Shown: positions 31,770-44,590 of the stretch, piece after piece
Position numbering within the stretch: the stretch's first letter is position 1
Layout of the letters: each line of letters opens with the position of its first letter
Assembly: GCA_949752735.1 (NCBI GenBank)
Contig: OX457042.1
Location: 23,553,334-23,617,333, forward strand
Origin: Lumbricus terrestris
Taxonomy: Eukaryota; Annelida; Clitellata; Crassiclitellata; Lumbricidae
Length of the DNA stretch: 64,000 nt
Direction: 5' to 3'
Made by a program: the position numbers and the translations under genes
Notes under the pieces: generated by a model
The model's input: the letters and a program-made list of their open reading frames with translations, nothing else
Databases searched by the model: none
What the model was told of the DNA's origin: nothing

Positions 31770-32718
31770 AATTAATTAATATACTAGTAGTTTCTTGGAA
31801 TTGGCTACGCAGGACTTGCATATAATTATATATAATTAATTTTCCGAGTATGCATGCGATACCCGTGGGTTCCATTGTATGAATTTGTATCTGCATTCGA
31901 TGAACATTAAATGCCCCTTACCTCACCCCACTGTCTGTTGCCACTTCCAACAGCGGTTGGAGCGGTTTATTAAAGATGGCAGCGCTTATAATTATGAATG
32001 CGACCATCTGTTTATGGTAAATGATTCCAAGTGATCGCATGCTTGAACTCGCCTCTTGCGTGTACTGCATAGCCTACATGTATGTATAGTACAGTATAGT
32101 TGCATGTACGTAGCCATATATAGGCTAATGTCTTATCGAATTTTGATATGCATTTGAAGAACCATGTCGTCATGCAGATACCCGTTTGTTTTTGGCAGTT
32201 CTGATAAGACCAGACCATGTATAATTATTGTATATTCCACGAGTTGTTCTCCCAGCGAAGCATACGGTCATAACTTGCGCCCCAGACACCATGCATGACC
32301 GGGTGATACCAAGAGACCAAGAGCAGGCAATCATGCAGACGAGGAAAGCATTCTTTAAAGAGAATGCTGCCGTGGTTGCATACTAATTATTTTGTTTAAT
32401 CTTGACAGTTGTTGATGCTTTATGTCAATTTTATGTGTGATACTTATTCACCAGAGTGTTGTTCTGCAGCTGGTCATGTTAAAGAATATACTTACTTACC
32501 TACTTACTATGTGTGGATTCGTAGGTGGATATACAACGCATTTAAAAGGGGGCAATCAGTGCAATTCCGCCTGATCCCACTTAATTGGCACGAACATGTT
32601 GCCCTTTGATCCCAATAAAATTGACACCCGCTTGATGTTCCCCTTTGACCACGCTTGGCACCACCTTGTTTACAGCGAGACCCACTTCTGCTTAGGACGA
32701 GCGCAATGCATGTAGACC
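31770..32718. other. Spacer, no gene recognised
   Basis: Unique AT-rich sequence without a supported gene, RNA or transposon end. Confidence 0.5.
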
Positions 32719-32940
32719 TATGTTTGTAATGTAGTTTCCATCAAGTATGTTTGTAATGTAGTTTCCATCAAGTATGTTTGTAATGTAGTTTCCATCAAGC
32801 ATGTTTGTAATGTAGTTTCCAACAAGTATGTTTGTAATGTAGTTTCCATCAAGTATGTTTGTAATGCAGTTTCCATCAAGTACGTTTGTAATGTAGTTTC
32901 CATCAAGTATGTTTGTATAATGTAGTTTTCCATCACTCAC
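32719..32940. repeat. 27-bp tandem repeat, about eight copies
   Basis: The unit TATGTTTGTAATGTAGTTTC plus CATCAAG repeats with few changes. Its frames stay open because 27 is a multiple of three. No coding evidence. Confidence 0.92.
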
Positions 32941-34348
32941 CTGTCCCTGCATCACTCGTCACTGCTTCCTCTTAATTAACTTCCACTTCCTCTCCAATGG
33001 CCGTATAATTATTCCCAGTTCGTACGTTACTATTTAGCTCCGTTCAATATCGAATAAAGTCCAAAGTGTTGCTCATTTATGTTTGCCGCCAACGTAAGCT
33101 CCCGCTTGACATAATCGAATAGCCAAATACACACACGCTGCAGTATTATTAGGCCTATAAATCTAGTGTGTGCTGTGCGTTCTAGTATGGTATTAACGCG
33201 ATATGTTCATACACGTGTTGCTGGGGTCGTCAACTATACATTGCTGTTGAAGCCTCAAACTCGCTAAAAGCTTGTTGTCTAGTAACGACTTGATAAGCCT
33301 TCCAGGGCAATTGAACATGCTCGCTGTGCATGCTTAGCCTATAATATATAGGCGGGCATATTATGACTATAGCGCGCGTGCCTGCTTACTGCACTTAGCC
33401 TGTATAGGACTAGGACTATATAATCTATCTGATAAGTCGATTTAGGCCTTTGCTTTGGACCTCTGTTTAAGTCCATATAGGCCTCTATTATATTCGAACT
33501 GATCGAAAGTAAGTGCAAGTCGGTCACTGAGAAGTGATCTGGCACAGTTCATTGCGGGTATACTATAGTATAGGTAATTCACTGTTTGGGCGAGGGAATG
33601 GCGGAGGGAAACGGCTGGTTATACTTCTCCTACGTCTGAACTTCAACTATACTTCGACTGACATGGTTGCTATGGAGGCAAGCTACCACTAAGCTAAGTA
33701 TATGCATGCTGGGTCTCCTAAGCCAACGTCAGGGCTATAGGGCCTAGGCGGATTGACGCTGCAGCATGCCATCAACAAATAGGGCCTAATAAGCAAACAT
33801 GCAGGCATGAAAATTACACAAACACAATTTCCTCTCGCCTCGTCTTATCTGTCTTCTAGTCAGTCTGTCTGTCCGTCTTTATGTCTGTCTGCATGTCTGT
33901 CTGTATGTGGGTGCGTGCTGAGCGCGTGCGCGTGCGTGCGTGTGCGCGCGCGTGTGTGTGTAGACGTAAAGGTCGATCTGCAAGAGAGAAAGAAAATTGA
34001 AATTCAGAGAATTCTTCATATAAAAGTAATCACTTTATTCGTTTTCAAGTTCCATATTGAGACGATTCCGTAACAGTTTATATAATTATATAAGTTCAAG
34101 TTAAAAACGAAAGCAACAGTTTCCTCCAACGAAGTTATAACGCACATGATCGGAAAGTTAAAAAGCGTTAGGCCCTATAGGAATAAACTCAAATTAAAAG
34201 AAAAAAATCAACACCACATACGATATCAATCGTAAGGCATAATAAAGATACAACTGCGTATATATATTAATATATCTTCACATGATAATTATATATTATG
34301 ATATGTAGAATATTATATATTATTTATTTATTTTATATGTCTATCGCA
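32941..34348. other. Spacer, no gene recognised
   Basis: Contains a CTGTCTGT-type run and a GTGCGCGCGCGTGTGTG run (33850-33962). Short open frames are unsupported. Confidence 0.5.
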
Positions 34349-34554
34349 TTTGCTATAGCTTCCCTTCAAGTTCCTACTCAGAGGCACTCCCGACTACAGC
34401 GCTGACACTGAATCGGAGTTTCATGCCGAAGCGCACGAGCAATCGCAAGTGAAGGAATTGCTCAAGGTTCCCACGCGGCGGCTTGAGGTGGTTTCGAACC
34501 TGGAACCCTCCGGTTCCAAGGTTCTGAACCCACCACTACACCACCGCGTCCCGC
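34349..34554 (-). mobile_element. tRNA-derived SINE, GGGGCGCGGTGG family
   Basis: On minus it starts GCGGGACGCGGTGGTGTAGT and ends near GGGAAGCTATAGC. More diverged than other copies. Confidence 0.8.
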
Positions 34555-35601
34555 GAATTATTATTATTATAATGACAAGCATGGAGGTTTAGTGTTTACT
34601 ATTAGATTCTGATATATTCACGATTTGTCGCAGCGTCAGAAATGCGTGGGACAAAGAGACTAGCCTACTCTGTGTATGCATTGATATATTTGATAAAAAT
34701 GGGTTGAATTTGAGATAGGCTATACCATGTCCATGTCGCCGCATGTAGGCTACAGTGTAAATTAGACCTATAATTGTCAGAAATCGCGCAATAGTGTGAT
34801 CATGAAGTTTGTGGGGCGCTATAATAATTATTATCACACAGGTTTTGGCAATGCATAAGCCTTCCTATATGTAGTTACACAGATCCTTACAATTATCTGC
34901 ATATAATAAATATATTTTTTATGATATTTAATTTTTATGCATGTCTATAATAATATAATTAACTATACACGGTATCCAGAGAAAAGAAAGCTAAAACAAT
35001 TACAATGAATGCGGCATATATTTAAAAAGTTGATGAATTGAAAAAATCTACATGGGGGAGTCGAGAGTATTTGCATTCTTAGTTCTATGCTTGAACCCAC
35101 CCCCTCCCCACTTTGTCCAGTGGCACATGGTTTCAAGTTCTGACATTCCCGCAGGCTTCTCAAATTACCAATGGGACCTGCGAGGTCACTGCTGTTGTAG
35201 GCTACAGGGCGGACAACAAAATCATGAATGAAAGAATGCGACAAAATAAAAATATTAAAGATTGAACATTAACAGTAATTGAACATTGTCGTTGATTTTA
35301 TCCTGCGGGCGACACGACGCTTAAATAGACGATCGATGACTATAACAATGACGGTAGATAATGACAGTGTGTTCCAACATTGCAAAGCAGCGTTTATTGG
35401 TGGTTCTTGTTGGCGTCTTCAAAACTTTATAAGTCACAGCCTAATATTTTCTCAAACAAAATGTGGACACGTTAAAACTTTGCAAAGTAAAGACTGCTGT
35501 GATACCATCACAAACTGCATGTAGGCCTATATATATACATGCATATATATGTATATATATGTATATATATATATGTATATATATGTATATATGTGTATAT
35601 A
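34555..35601. other. Spacer, no gene recognised
   Basis: Unique AT-rich DNA ending in a TATATGTA run (35528-35601), into which the mariner-like element inserted. Confidence 0.5.
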
Positions 35602-36997
35602 CAGGGTGGCTCAAAAAAAACGTACCACCGGGGAAAATGCGATATCTTCGCCGCCGATTGAACTTTTTCTGCGAAAATATCCCAATTTGTAGGAGAATGA
35701 ATTTCCAACAATCCCTGAAAGTTTCATTTGAAACTTTTCATGTTTGCAAAAGTTACAGCTGTTCAAACTTAAAATTTCGTTTTTTCAAATATCCGCGGAA
35801 AATTTACGTCACTTGTAGATTTCCATGTCATATGATATCACTTTTCCCTACGACCTCAGCATTCGGTTTTGCAGTTTATTGTAAGGTATAATGAGAGTGT
35901 CCACTCTCTGCCTTAACACAAGCTCAAATTCTTTTTGTGAAGCTTAGTATGGCCTTGTTGGTCGGGTCCTGCGGCAACTAACCCCACATTAGCAGCAAGA
36001 CTTGCTTCAGCTGGCCAATGTTCTCCAACTTGGGATTAAATGTCTTGCAGCGTTCCAGCATAGCTCCCCAGACGTGATAATCAAGAGGGCTGAGGTCGAG
36101 TTTGTTAGTCATCTTTGCCAATGCATTTACTTCAGTTGATGGCAATAAGGTAGCGCCATCATAATCAGCCTTGCCGTGCGAACAAGCAGACGCACCATCC
36201 TGCTGGAAAATAAAACCAGATGTTAGAGCACACCTGGTCTTCAATGAGTCTGGGTAAGAGAGTTCATAGATGAGTTTGACATCTAACCAACTGAGTGGGA
36301 TTAAATGCAGTCTTTTCTTGCAGCCGTAACACACGCCAGCATATCTGAAGTCGAAACCACGATGTGCTTTGCAAACTTGACCCTTTCGATTACCAAGCGA
36401 ATTTCTTGAAAATCGTGTTTTTTCATCAGGCCATGCGACCACTTCCTGCCTTTCTTCCGACATCTGATCTTCGTTACATAAACATGTTTGCAGATAGCCT
36501 TCAAAGTGCTCAGGCTCCATTTTTCACTGGGTATTTTGCTATGATCACGCGATGCCCCAGTCTCTGTTCATGCAAAGTCCGAGTTCCCATTTTATCTTTC
36601 GCAGAAACTTTGCCCGTGACGTTCAGTTATGGGTTCAGGAATTGAGACCTTAATCTATAAAATATCACCAAATACCAGCAGATTGCTTCAAAAACAGCTT
36701 CTTTAAAGCTCATAGTGAGGTCGTATGACATCATCATCAATTTGTGTGTTGTAATTTGCCAAAATATATTAATGAAATCACATGTATTGGAGCATGATTC
36801 TCCGAATAATTGAAAAAACTAAATTTTAAGTTTGAACAGCTGTAACTTTTGCAAACATGAAAAGTTTCAAATGAAACTTTCAGGGATTGTTGGATATTCA
36901 TTCCTCTTCAAATTGGAAAATTTTCGCAGAAAAAACTCAATCGGCTGCGAAGATATCGCATTTTCCCCGGTGGTACGTTTTTTTTTGAGCCACCCTG
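35602..36997. mobile_element. Tc1/mariner-type transposon with about 195-bp terminal inverted repeats
   Basis: The ends CAGGGTGGCTCAAAAAAAAC and GTTTTTTTTTGAGCCACCCTG-type sequence are inverted repeats. They extend inward to about 35797 and 36799, through GTTTGAACAGCTGTAACTTT. A TA dinucleotide flanks both sides (35600-35601, 36998-36999), as is usual for this superfamily. The length of 1396 bp is normal for one gene between repeats. The internal gene is decayed. Confidence 0.9.
35978..36520 (-). pseudogene. Tc1/mariner transposase remnant
   Basis: An open stretch of 180 codons ends in a DDE-type C-terminal part: FQQDGASACSH carries the second catalytic Asp and LSPLDYHVWGAMLE the third acidic position. 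The N-terminal DNA-binding region and first catalytic Asp are not visible in frame, and the length is about half that of an intact transposase. Upstream sequence to 36650 is probably the frameshifted remainder. I judge it inactive. Confidence 0.75.
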
Positions 36998-36999
36998 TA

Positions 37000-37660
37000 T
37001 ATAGGGACGGCAGATTTTCAATAATCGGTGACTGAAATTTACCTACGTCCATTCACGCTTTGCGAGGCTCTTCTCGGGGGTAATGCCAATGCAGTTGGCC
37101 AGAACATGCACCTTGACGAGTACGCCCCTAGTTCCCTACCCAATTTTGAACCCATATTATATATATAATATAATATAATATAATATATAAAGTGCATAAA
37201 TTTATACATGGCTGATGATAGTCACTCTCGGTTACAGAGTCACCGCAAGTAATTACCTATAGACTATAGTATATAGTATATATACGATGACGTCATTTTA
37301 CAAGAGTACGAAAATAAACTTGTGGCTCAAACCAACTCACGGAAGTTATATGTTTTACGGATACCTAAGCGTGAGCTCGTGCGTGTGCGTTCATGTGTGT
37401 GTGGGTGTGGGCGTGTATGTAAGTGTGGGTGTGTATGTAAGTGTGCCATGGGTGTGTGTGTGGAGGGTGTGTGTGTGTCGATTGCTGATGGATTTCTCAT
37501 GCAGACTGCATTTTCTTATTTTGTCGGCCATTTTACTTTCTCAGGATCCTTTCGGTAGAATTGTAGTTTTTTTTCTTGAAATTCTAATTGATCTGCGCAT
37601 TCCAGGAAATTAACTGTTCGAACGTATTTCCATTGCCATTCAGTTCGGCAGATAACTTCC
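37000..37660. other. Spacer with GT-rich tract, no gene recognised
   Basis: A TGTGTGGGTGTG-like run spans about 37383-37482. Short frames are unsupported. Confidence 0.5.
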
Positions 37661-37985
37661 TCCGTCTTTTTTCCTCTTCCTCGTCCAGTCTCCCTTCTCG
37701 AATTTCTCCTTCTCCTCCTCCTTTCCTCTTCCTCCTCCTTTCCTCTTCCTCTTCCTCCTGATCGTGTTCCTTCTCTTCCTCCTTTCCTCTTCCTCCTCCT
37801 TTCCTCTTCCTCCTGATCGTGTTCCTTCTCTTCTTTCTTTCCTCCTCCTCCTCCTCCTCCTTTCCTCTTCCTCTTCCTCCTGATCGTGTTCCTTCTCTTC
37901 TTCCTTTCCTCTTCCTCCTCCTTTCCTCTTCCTCTTCCTCCTGATCGTGTTCCTTCTCTTCCTTCTTTTCCTTCTTCCTTCCACC
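37661..37985. repeat. TTCCTC pyrimidine array with four longer repeats
   Basis: TTCCTC/TCCTCC units include four copies of CTCCTGATCGTGTTCCTTCT. The minus strand yields long Glu/Lys/Arg frames from the repeat alone. Confidence 0.88.
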
Positions 37986-38190
37986 CGTCTCCATGCGCTC
38001 CATCAATCTTCGTGAGGTCGATTCTTTCCTGCAGCGTGCGCCATGACCATAGAGTCAACAACCATAGAGCGAACTTCCGGTCTTTGGCGATAACTGCTCG
38101 TGGGTCATTTATTTTCTTCATCCTACCATTCGATACCCCCTCTCCACCACACAAACAGACAGACATGAATGGAAACTGCAGAGTGGAAGT

Positions 38191-38197
<7 letters not shown>

Positions 38198-38273
<76 letters not shown>

Positions 38274-38512
38274 AGGGAGAGGGAGAGACCGATACACAGA
38301 GAGACAAGGAGACAGAGATACAGATAGACGGCGGACAGATAGACAGACAGGGAAACAGACAGAAAGACAAAGAGACAAAGAGAGAGACAGAGAGAGACAG
38401 ACAGACAGAGAGACAGACAGACAGATACAGACCGACAGACGGCAGACAGATAGAGAGAGACAGAGAGACAGCGACAGACAGAGAAAGAGAGAGACAGGGA
38501 GACACAGACCTA
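38198..38512. repeat. GA dinucleotide run grading into GACA array
   Basis: A pure GA run (38198-38264) passes into GGGAGA and then GACAGACA/GAGACAGA repeats. Purine-rich on plus. Confidence 0.95.
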
Positions 38513-39086
38513 CAAACAGAGAGAAGAACGAGGACGAGGAGGACGAAAAGGATACCCTGCGATCAGTCCTTCAACATGTCGATTCCGCCGGCCTACTATA
38601 ATTTTTTATTCTGCATCTCCTTTCTCTAATGGCTTTTCTTTCTTCATTCTTTTCTTTCTTCATCGTCATTGGACGATTACGAAGATACATCTTCTTTCTA
38701 TTTATCGCCTGTTCCTTTTCTTCACCACTTCTCACGCTGACCCAATTTGGCCACCTTCCGGCCGCAAATGTAAACCGTTTCTTATCCGGTAGTTAATCTG
38801 TTGAAGGTCAGATGGCGCCACGAGCTTACGCGCTAATACCCGGATGGTCGTCTGCCGCCCATTTTCCCGTTCGTCAAACTCTCCGCATCGAGTTCTCACT
38901 TGGTCGCCAGGTGACGCTGTTTTCTTTCACGCAGTGACCACCGCACCTAAAGCGTCATTGGTAAGGTCTTATTTCCGGTGATTATGACGACTACTACGAC
39001 GGCTTTGGTGGTTATGACGATGATGAATACAAAACGTCGTTGTTGTACTGTCCAGTTTCTGTTCATCTCGGTATTTTTTTACTCAC
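38513..39086. other. Unique sequence, no gene recognised
   Basis: 38740-38990 is more GC-balanced than its surroundings. I see no supported reading frame. Confidence 0.4.
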
Positions 39087-39531
39087 AGCCAGGAAATCTT
39101 TCTCTATCTCCGTGTAGCTTACCTACGGTCATGTGACTGTTTCCCTTACTAAGGGACAACAAGAGCAAGGCCGAGCGATCACGCAGGAGGATGAGACTCT
39201 GTGACGTCGTGAGCCCTGACGTCATCACAGCTGCGCTCGATTGCCATCTGTCGATTACTTGCGTCGTTAGAATTTCAGTCATCGTCGCCACCTGACGAGT
39301 AATAAGGCAACTACGGTGGGATAGGAGGTGGCCGTTGTGAGCGTCGGCGCCCGGCTGAAGTACTGGTCGTATGGGGGCGACAGGATACAGTGCGTCCGGA
39401 CCGTGGCCCCTGTTTCTTCGATGAGGGGACTGATGTAGAGCTGTTGGTATTTGTCCGGACTGTCTTCTGGGCACTTGGTTCGAATCTGCTTCTTAATTTC
39501 GTGAAAGCACTTCATGGCCGTACTGACGACC
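39087..39531 (-). CDS. Possible exon pair of an unrecognised gene
   Basis: Exon 39292-39531 (240 bp) has acceptor TTTCTGTTGGTAG and donor GTCAG/GTGGCG and is open for 79 codons (CFHEIKKQIRTKCPEDSPDK, EETGATVRTHCILSPPYDQY). A 31-bp candidate exon 39087-39117 encodes YTEIEKDFLA before GCT/GTGAGT, and its phase fits. Codon choice looks protein-like, but I recognise no family. The acceptor of the small exon is weak. No further exons were identified on either side. Confidence 0.35.
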
Positions 39532-39576
39532 CTACCAACAGAAAGCAGACACGTAACATACAGGCCATGTATTGTT

Positions 39577-39776
39577 TGTATGTGCACTTGTTATAGCGCC
39601 ACTTCAAGATTGCACTCAGAAGCGCTCCCGACTACAATGAATCGGAGTTTCACGCCGAAGGGCCGAACAATTGCGAATGAAGGACTTGCCCAAGGTCCAT
39701 ACGCGGTGGTTTGAGGTGGATTCGAACCTTCAACCTTCCCGCTGCAAGGTAGCGAACATACCTACTTCACTATCTC
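39577..39776 (-). mobile_element. tRNA-derived SINE, diverged
   Basis: Matches the 3' part GGCGCTATAACAAGTGCACA on minus, with TGAAACTCCGATTCA and AATCCACCTCAAACCACC. The tRNA-like head is degraded. Confidence 0.75.
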
Positions 39777-40206
39777 AAAGAACGTGATGGTTTGATTGTT
39801 AAATTGTAAAAATAAGTTTGCATTTACGTTTATTAAAATTGTAATGTTTAATACAGGTTGATTAGTTTATATATTTAGGCCACGTGCTGTAAAGTCAAGT
39901 AAGATGGATTCAATTGTTATGGACATAAGCAATTTTAGGTATACCCTATAATAATATTGTGTTTCATTTGTTGAACTACTTTTTGTACCTGATAGCGGTG
40001 TGTCTATCAGTTTTGTTGCCAATTAAACGAATATAATAATAAGTGACCAGACGATTTGCTTATAGCTTAGCCTACTTATTCCAAAACATACGGTAGGCCT
40101 AGTGGCGTCTATGTCTAATTCTAAAGGTGGAGAAGAGAGAGGTGTAGAGAAGAGAAGAGGATAGGAAAAGGCTAAGTATATATGTATGTTATGTATGTGG
40201 CCTATG

Positions 40207-40405
40207 TAGCCTTTTATGTATGTATGTATGTATGTATGTATGTATGTATGTATGTATGTATGTATGTATGTATGTATGTATGTATGTATGTATGTATGTA
40301 TGTATGTATGTATGTATGTATGTATGTGTGTATGTATGTATGTATGTATGTATGTATGTATGTATGTATGTATGTATGTATGTATGCATGCATGTATGTA
40401 TGTAT
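40207..40405. repeat. TATG tetranucleotide microsatellite
   Basis: About 49 TATG units with one TGTG and two CATG variants. Confidence 0.96.
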
Positions 40406-40660
40406 CAGAACATTTTATATAGCGCAGTTTAGAGTATCTCACATGAACTCTTTCTGCGAGCTATAACCTATAATATGGTGTTTGTCAGTATACTGTTGCT
40501 GGCTCCTGCCCGTCTGTCCGTCTGCAGCTGATGTGAATAGAAGGGGAATCTCTCATATACTGGTACTTCCCCTTCTACTGATGCATGGGTGGCTCAAAGT
40601 ACGATGGTCCTCATAACAGACGTCGTCGATCGTCTGCCATAAAGAATAGCTCCACTATTT

Positions 40661-40861
40661 TTAGATATTGACTGAAAGAAAGTCGGTTCCAGGGTGGCGC
40701 ATCCTGAGAGGCTGTTGCTGCTGCTGTTGCTGCTGCTGTTGCTGCTGCTTCAGATCAGTAGCAGATGCTGTGCAGCTGGTTGAGACGACGGCTGCAGCAT
40801 CGCTCAAATGCTGATGAATCAGCTGCTCGCGAGGTAAGGCATTTGTCAGGATGGGACGCAT
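40661..40861 (-). CDS. Possible C-terminal exon with polyglutamine
   Basis: A minus frame ends at a stop near 40661 and includes LPREQLIHQHLSDAAAVVST and a run of 12 Gln coded by mixed CAG/CAA (40710-40750). Mixed codons are what selection on a protein repeat would leave, but the same could arise in a GCT microsatellite. No splice partner found. Confidence 0.2.
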   Translation of the reverse strand: MRPILTNALPREQLIHQHLSDAAAVVSTSCTASATDLKQQQQQQQQQQQQPLRMRHPGTDFLSVNI

Positions 40862-40941
40862 TTAGAAATATATGTATATATTCATATAATGAATACGCTG
40901 TGTCCCGATGAAAAGTGGACCCCAAGAAAAAGTGTCATAAT

Positions 40942-41386
40942 CAGGACTGTAATCAATGGTATACATGCGGGTATACGGCGTATACTCAGTTACTCACCTT
41001 CGGCGAAAAACGGCATCGTATACTCATCTCCCGAAAACCAGGGTATATATACGCGGGTAAAAACCAGGGTACACGTGTATACGCGAGTAAATCATGATAC
41101 ACGCAGCTATTTAGGTGTATTTTTGATGAAATTCGAAGCGAAAGACAGGAAAATGGGGAAACTTTTTGGTGGATGACTGAAAAAAGTCATCAGATTTTTC
41201 GGACGGGAAAATGGGGAAATTTTTGGGCGGATGACTGAAAAAGTCATCAGATTTTTTTGGAAGGGAAAAAGGGGAAACTTTTGGGCGGATGACTAAAAAA
41301 AGGTCATCAGAAACTTCGCTCCCAGACAAGTCTATTTTTCTCCCGGTCAGCGTGTACGCACCTCAAAGTTTACCAGTACAGCCCTG
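40942..41386. mobile_element. hAT-type MITE carrying the GTCATC hairpin module
   Basis: Ends CAGGACTGTAATCAATGG and CCAGTACAGCCCTG are inverted repeats. Flanks GTCATAAT and GCCATTAT agree at 6 of 8. The left half has GGGTATACGGCGTATACTC, and the right half has three units of GGATGACTGAAAAAAGTCAT then CAGATTTTT. Confidence 0.78.
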
Positions 41387-41706
41387 GCCATTATTCGGTT
41401 AAAACTTTCAGTATTTGCCTAAAATTTTTAAAACAGCAGCAGTAGCCATATTATTACCACCGAATCCTAACGCCGATTAGAAATATTCATGAGTTTGTCA
41501 CGTTTATAAGTGTTTCAGATGCAGCGCAGAAAAATGGAAATTTCAGCTTTTGCATTTCAGCAAAAGCAGAAAGGAAGGGAAGTTTCAGGCAAATACTAAA
41601 AGCTTTGACCGAATTATGACACTTAGATGGAGTCTACTTTTTATCGAGACACAGTGTATATAGTTATATATATATTTTATTTTTGACCGATGTGTGTTCT
41701 TTAGAT

Positions 41707-42056
41707 CAGCGGTTCCCAACCCGTGGCCCGCGGGCCAAAAGTGGCCCGCCTGGCCTACCTAAATGGCCCGCAGCATCTCAATGAATTAAGAAAAATATAT
41801 GTAAAAATTGACAATTTGGACATGATGGAATATGTAATTCTTTTCTATTACAAATTATTGTATTTGGACGTTAATAAATCTCATCAAACATTCCATTTTG
41901 ATTCAATTATAACAATTTATACGCCATTAGTTAATTAAATTTTAGCCTTGTGGGAAATTGTGGCCCCCTAATGTCCTTCAACTAAGAAAAAGTGGCCATC
42001 GTGTCCTCCAACTTAGAAAAAGTGGCCCGACAGTCAAACAAGGTTAGGAACCACTG
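41707..42056. mobile_element. hAT-type MITE with exact 8-bp target duplication
   Basis: Ends CAGCGGTTCCCAACC and GGTTAGGAACCACTG are inverted repeats; CTTTAGAT is duplicated exactly at 41699-41706 and 42057-42064. Subterminal GTGGCCCG motifs on both sides. Confidence 0.93.
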
Positions 42057-42064
42057 CTTTAGAT

Positions 42065-44258
42065 GATGACCTATTTTGTTCTGCATTAGGGATAAATGTC
42101 AAATAGTGCTTTGGAAATATTGACGAAGCCAATCTCATTACGAAGGCCTAACTTTCGCTAAACAATTTGATATTGCATATAGGTCTATACGACATCACTA
42201 ATCGCTATCTATTGCTTGGTGCCTTCAGAATAAGTTCTTTTGCCACTGCATTGCTGGGTTTGTTAATGAGAGGCAGAATTAATAAATAATTGAAACGAAA
42301 AAAGAAAGTGTTGGAATTTGCTGATTAAATTCAAGACATTATTTTGTCGTTGCAGTTTCTCATATCTTAATGTTAGAATTATTTAACGCAGGCTATGGGC
42401 GATTATAAATGATTCAAGGTAGGATATGGGTGATTACAAAAGCAACTACTCATCTTGGCTTTACAAAGATGATATAATATTCGTTTATTCAAATGCAAGT
42501 GATTATGGGCGTATACAGTTAGTTATAATAAAGACAGAAGTTCTCTTCTAGAACCACCTATGACCGAAATTGAGTAAAACAAGTTACACGCAATTCTATC
42601 AAATAACAAGTAGAGCGTAATAAGAATCCGAAAGAGAAAACGGTTGGGCTACATAATGAGAGGTGACTCCCTAAAAAGAAACCATAATAATTGAGGGGGA
42701 TATGGAGAGTAAGAAGACAAGAAGAACACTGAGAATGACGTCATTTGACTGGATAATCAAGGAGTGTCAGAGCAGGTTAAAGGAGAGAGCCGGACAACGT
42801 GACGAATGTAGTCGTTGGACGTAGGCTATGAACCTATATTTGAACCTATAGGTTTGACAGAGAACTAAACGAAGATGTGTCGACAGAATATGGGCAAATC
42901 CTATCGTGTACCACGGTGTACGTATACGTCATGCAATGCTTGGAACAGAGGTCTGCGCCGACTTGAGAGTGTCGGCGGCGGCGCGGCCGGCGCAAAGCTC
43001 TGCCTTGTAGGTCTACGATTCATTGTGTGCTCATTGCTTACATGCCAGAAAGACTGCAGCATGCTCAAGAAACTTTATAAACATGTTCTCACTTAGATTA
43101 TGGTATTCTGCACAAATACTTCGTCCAGGATGTGTCGACTTCTACAGAGAAAATGATTGCGATCAAATCGAAGTTTCTAGTTTCCTGGAATACTGAGTGA
43201 GTGGCTGAGAAAACAAAACTGTTGGTATCAAACTGCTGCATTACAATAGAGTGAGCTGATTATGGAGACGCAATCTCATTAATTTTTTTAGTACTATTTA
43301 ACCCATGCCGATATTTCATTCATGCATTGCTTTGGTCGGAAGTCAAGAAAGCTACTGTAGACATCCGTCACCTTTAAACTTGTATAGTGACTACATACTA
43401 CATATTACAGACTATATACAGACTAACCACAGTAGGCCTAACTAGATTCTCATTGACCTGGCGTTGGTCCACATCATATTGTCTCCACTGCTGCAGTGTT
43501 CAAGGGTTTAAGCCCTTGACCAAAGTATCAGACGAGCAACCTATTTAACGATTCCCACCACTCTATAGTATAGTATCTGCTGTTTCCAGCCATTATACCT
43601 GGATCAGTTCGATTACGCAATATTGTAATGTCGATTCATGTAGCGTATTTTCAGGTGTAACGTTCCAGTTACTCCGTAAGATTACAACTTGCCTAGATCG
43701 TTGTAAATCGCTTCTGCCGACCGAAGCCAAAGAGGCGCCGCTGTTTAAGGGTCGATCGCACCCTACGGCCACCGCCGATCCAGGGGTCGTCTGATTGGAT
43801 CACCGAAATTTGAAGCCGTGGACTTCCGCCCCTGTGCACGCTCCTATTTGTTTGGTTGACTTCGGGTTTGGTGCGAATGAGGTGGGGCGGGGTGGGGGTG
43901 TTGGGTGGAGGGGGAGGAGGAGGAGGAGGAGGAGGGGGAGGCGTTCGTTCTGATAGGAAATGGCGCTGATCAATATTCGGGGGTCAAGACTCGTCTGAAC
44001 GCATCGCCATTCGTCCGGACAATTAAATCAGTGAACGCATTAAGCGCCCCAAGTCTCGCCAGCCAGGCAAAAAGCCAATCTCGACTTATATACAAGAAGA
44101 GCGCAGAAGAGGAGAGGAGAGGAAGAGACAGAATGAGGGAAGAGTGTGCAGGACAGAAGAGGAGAGGACAGAACAAAAGATCAATCTGTCAACTCCTACA
44201 CGAAAGTGAAGGAGGATGAGCGAAAAGGATTGTATTGGAGAGGATTATGGATGATTGT
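42065..44258. other. Unique spacer, no gene recognised
   Basis: Includes a GC-rich spot at about 42960-43000 and a GGA-rich run at 43905-43940. Open frames are short and unsupported. Confidence 0.45.
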
Positions 44259-44590
44259 AGAGGAGAGGAGAGGAGAGGAGAGGAGAGGAGAGGAGAGGAG
44301 AGGAGAGGAGAGGAGAGGAGAGGAGAGGAGAGGAGAGGAGAGGAGAGGAGAGGGGAGGGGAGGGGAGGGGAGGGGAGGGGAGGGGAGGGGAGGGGAGGGG
44401 AGGGGAGGGGAGGGGAGGGGAGGGGAGAGGAGAGGAGAGGAGAGGAGAGGAGAGGAGAGGAGAGGAGAGGAGAGGAGAGGAGAGGAGAGGAGAGGAGAGG
44501 AGAGGAGAGGAGAGGAGAGGAGAGGAGAGGAGAGGAGAGGAGAGGAGAGGAGAGGAGAGGAGAGGAGAGGAGAGGAGAGGAGAGGAGATG
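44259..44590. repeat. Pure-purine GGAGA/GGGGA pentanucleotide array
   Basis: About 66 five-base units: GGAGA flanks a central block of GGGGA units (about 44350-44425). Every base on plus is a purine. Confidence 0.97.

Noticed and set aside
37516..38629. Long frames over the GA/GACA region
   Set aside because: Repeat-derived. The unique piece at 38000-38110 is open on both strands and has no splice partner I could support.
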